Part shown: positions 63,989 to 64,000 of the stretch, piece by piece
How the letters are laid out: every line of letters begins with the position of its first letter
Position numbering within the stretch: the stretch's first letter is position 1
Assembly: GCF_000585255.1 (NCBI RefSeq)
Contig: NZ_JANL01000042.1
Span: 237,675 to 301,674, forward strand
Direction of reading: 5' to 3'
Source: Alkalibacterium sp. AK22
Lineage (GTDB): Bacteria > Bacillota > Bacilli > Lactobacillales > Carnobacteriaceae_A
Length of the DNA: 64,000 bases
The notes under the pieces: model-generated
Database searches by the model: none
What the model was told of the DNA's origin: nothing
Seen by the model: the letters and a program-made list of their open reading frames with translations, nothing else
Made by a program: the position numbers and the translations under genes

Positions 63989-64000
63989 ATGTCTAAAAGA
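63989..64000 (+). CDS. Start of a gene cut by the window edge, possibly an IS transposase
   Basis: ATG encoding MSKR with GGGAG 8 bases upstream; only four codons are visible. The hairpin just before it and the start MSKR suggest the first frame of an IS3-type transposase, but nothing beyond the start can be seen. Confidence 0.4.

Noticed and set aside
1..64000. CRISPR arrays, prophage structural genes, toxin-antitoxin or restriction systems
   Set aside because: No regularly spaced repeats or matching genes were seen; apart from the rlmL scar and the probable IS end the window is housekeeping.

Overview
The window looks like chromosome of a low-to-moderate GC Gram-positive bacterium of the order Lactobacillales. 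It carries strong Shine-Dalgarno sequences, a type B RNase P RNA, a tRNA-dependent T-box leader, GpsB, HslVU, RecU-PBP1 and ParE/ParC. Several long acidic surface or stress-protein tails and a fermentative adhE suggest a Carnobacteriaceae-like, possibly alkaliphilic or halotolerant organism (inference; no 16S rRNA is present). Initiation is unusually diverse: eight genes are best read from TTG and two from GTG. Two (ypsA-like and a diacylglycerol/lipid kinase) have a Shine-Dalgarno followed by ATC exactly where the family's start Met belongs.

Layout. 1-4.2 kb: CcpA-type cre site, adhE, a TrkA-N potassium channel. 4.2-13.6 kb: parE-parC, then an iron ABC transporter (ATPase, binding lipoprotein, fused permease) with two near-identical Fur-like boxes, then plsY. 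13.7-27.3 kb: a long minus-strand block running ypmS-msrA-yozE-deoD-ctpA, lepB-rbgA-rnhB-dprA, topA, xerC-hslV-hslU, and a PAS-GGDEF protein. 27.4-36.4 kb: hlyIII, ABC-F ATPase-thyA-folA, csp, an RNase HI-like gene, DUF1846, a divergent MurE-like ligase and ndk. 36.8-45 kb: YuiF-type antiporter, a 0.6 kb gene-free stretch bounded by two copies of the rlmL 3' end, then rlmL, rnpB, gpsB, ypsA-like, recU and a class A PBP with an acidic tail (the order known from Bacillus). 45.3-46.4 kb: a small membrane protein and an eight-tRNA operon. 46.5-55.2 kb: lipid kinase, PerR, aromatic-acid-exporter-like protein, a degenerate SGNH protein, a nucleotide phosphatase (DUF402), mutY-recX, and a YflT-SDR-small protein stress operon. 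55.5-64 kb: AraC regulator, tocopherol-cyclase-like protein, nnrE, nfo, T-box-controlled hisS-aspS, a cell-wall amidase, and what looks like the left end of an insertion sequence at the edge.

Most of the window is ordinary housekeeping sequence. The points most worth following up are: the paired ATC start candidates; the rlmL 3'-end duplication, which looks like an integrative-element scar; MutY without its Fe-S cluster ligands; a MurE paralogue lacking its substrate motifs; an SDR without its catalytic Lys; a T-box with an overlapping GAC/CAC specifier; and a hairpin that sequesters the putative transposase ribosome binding site.
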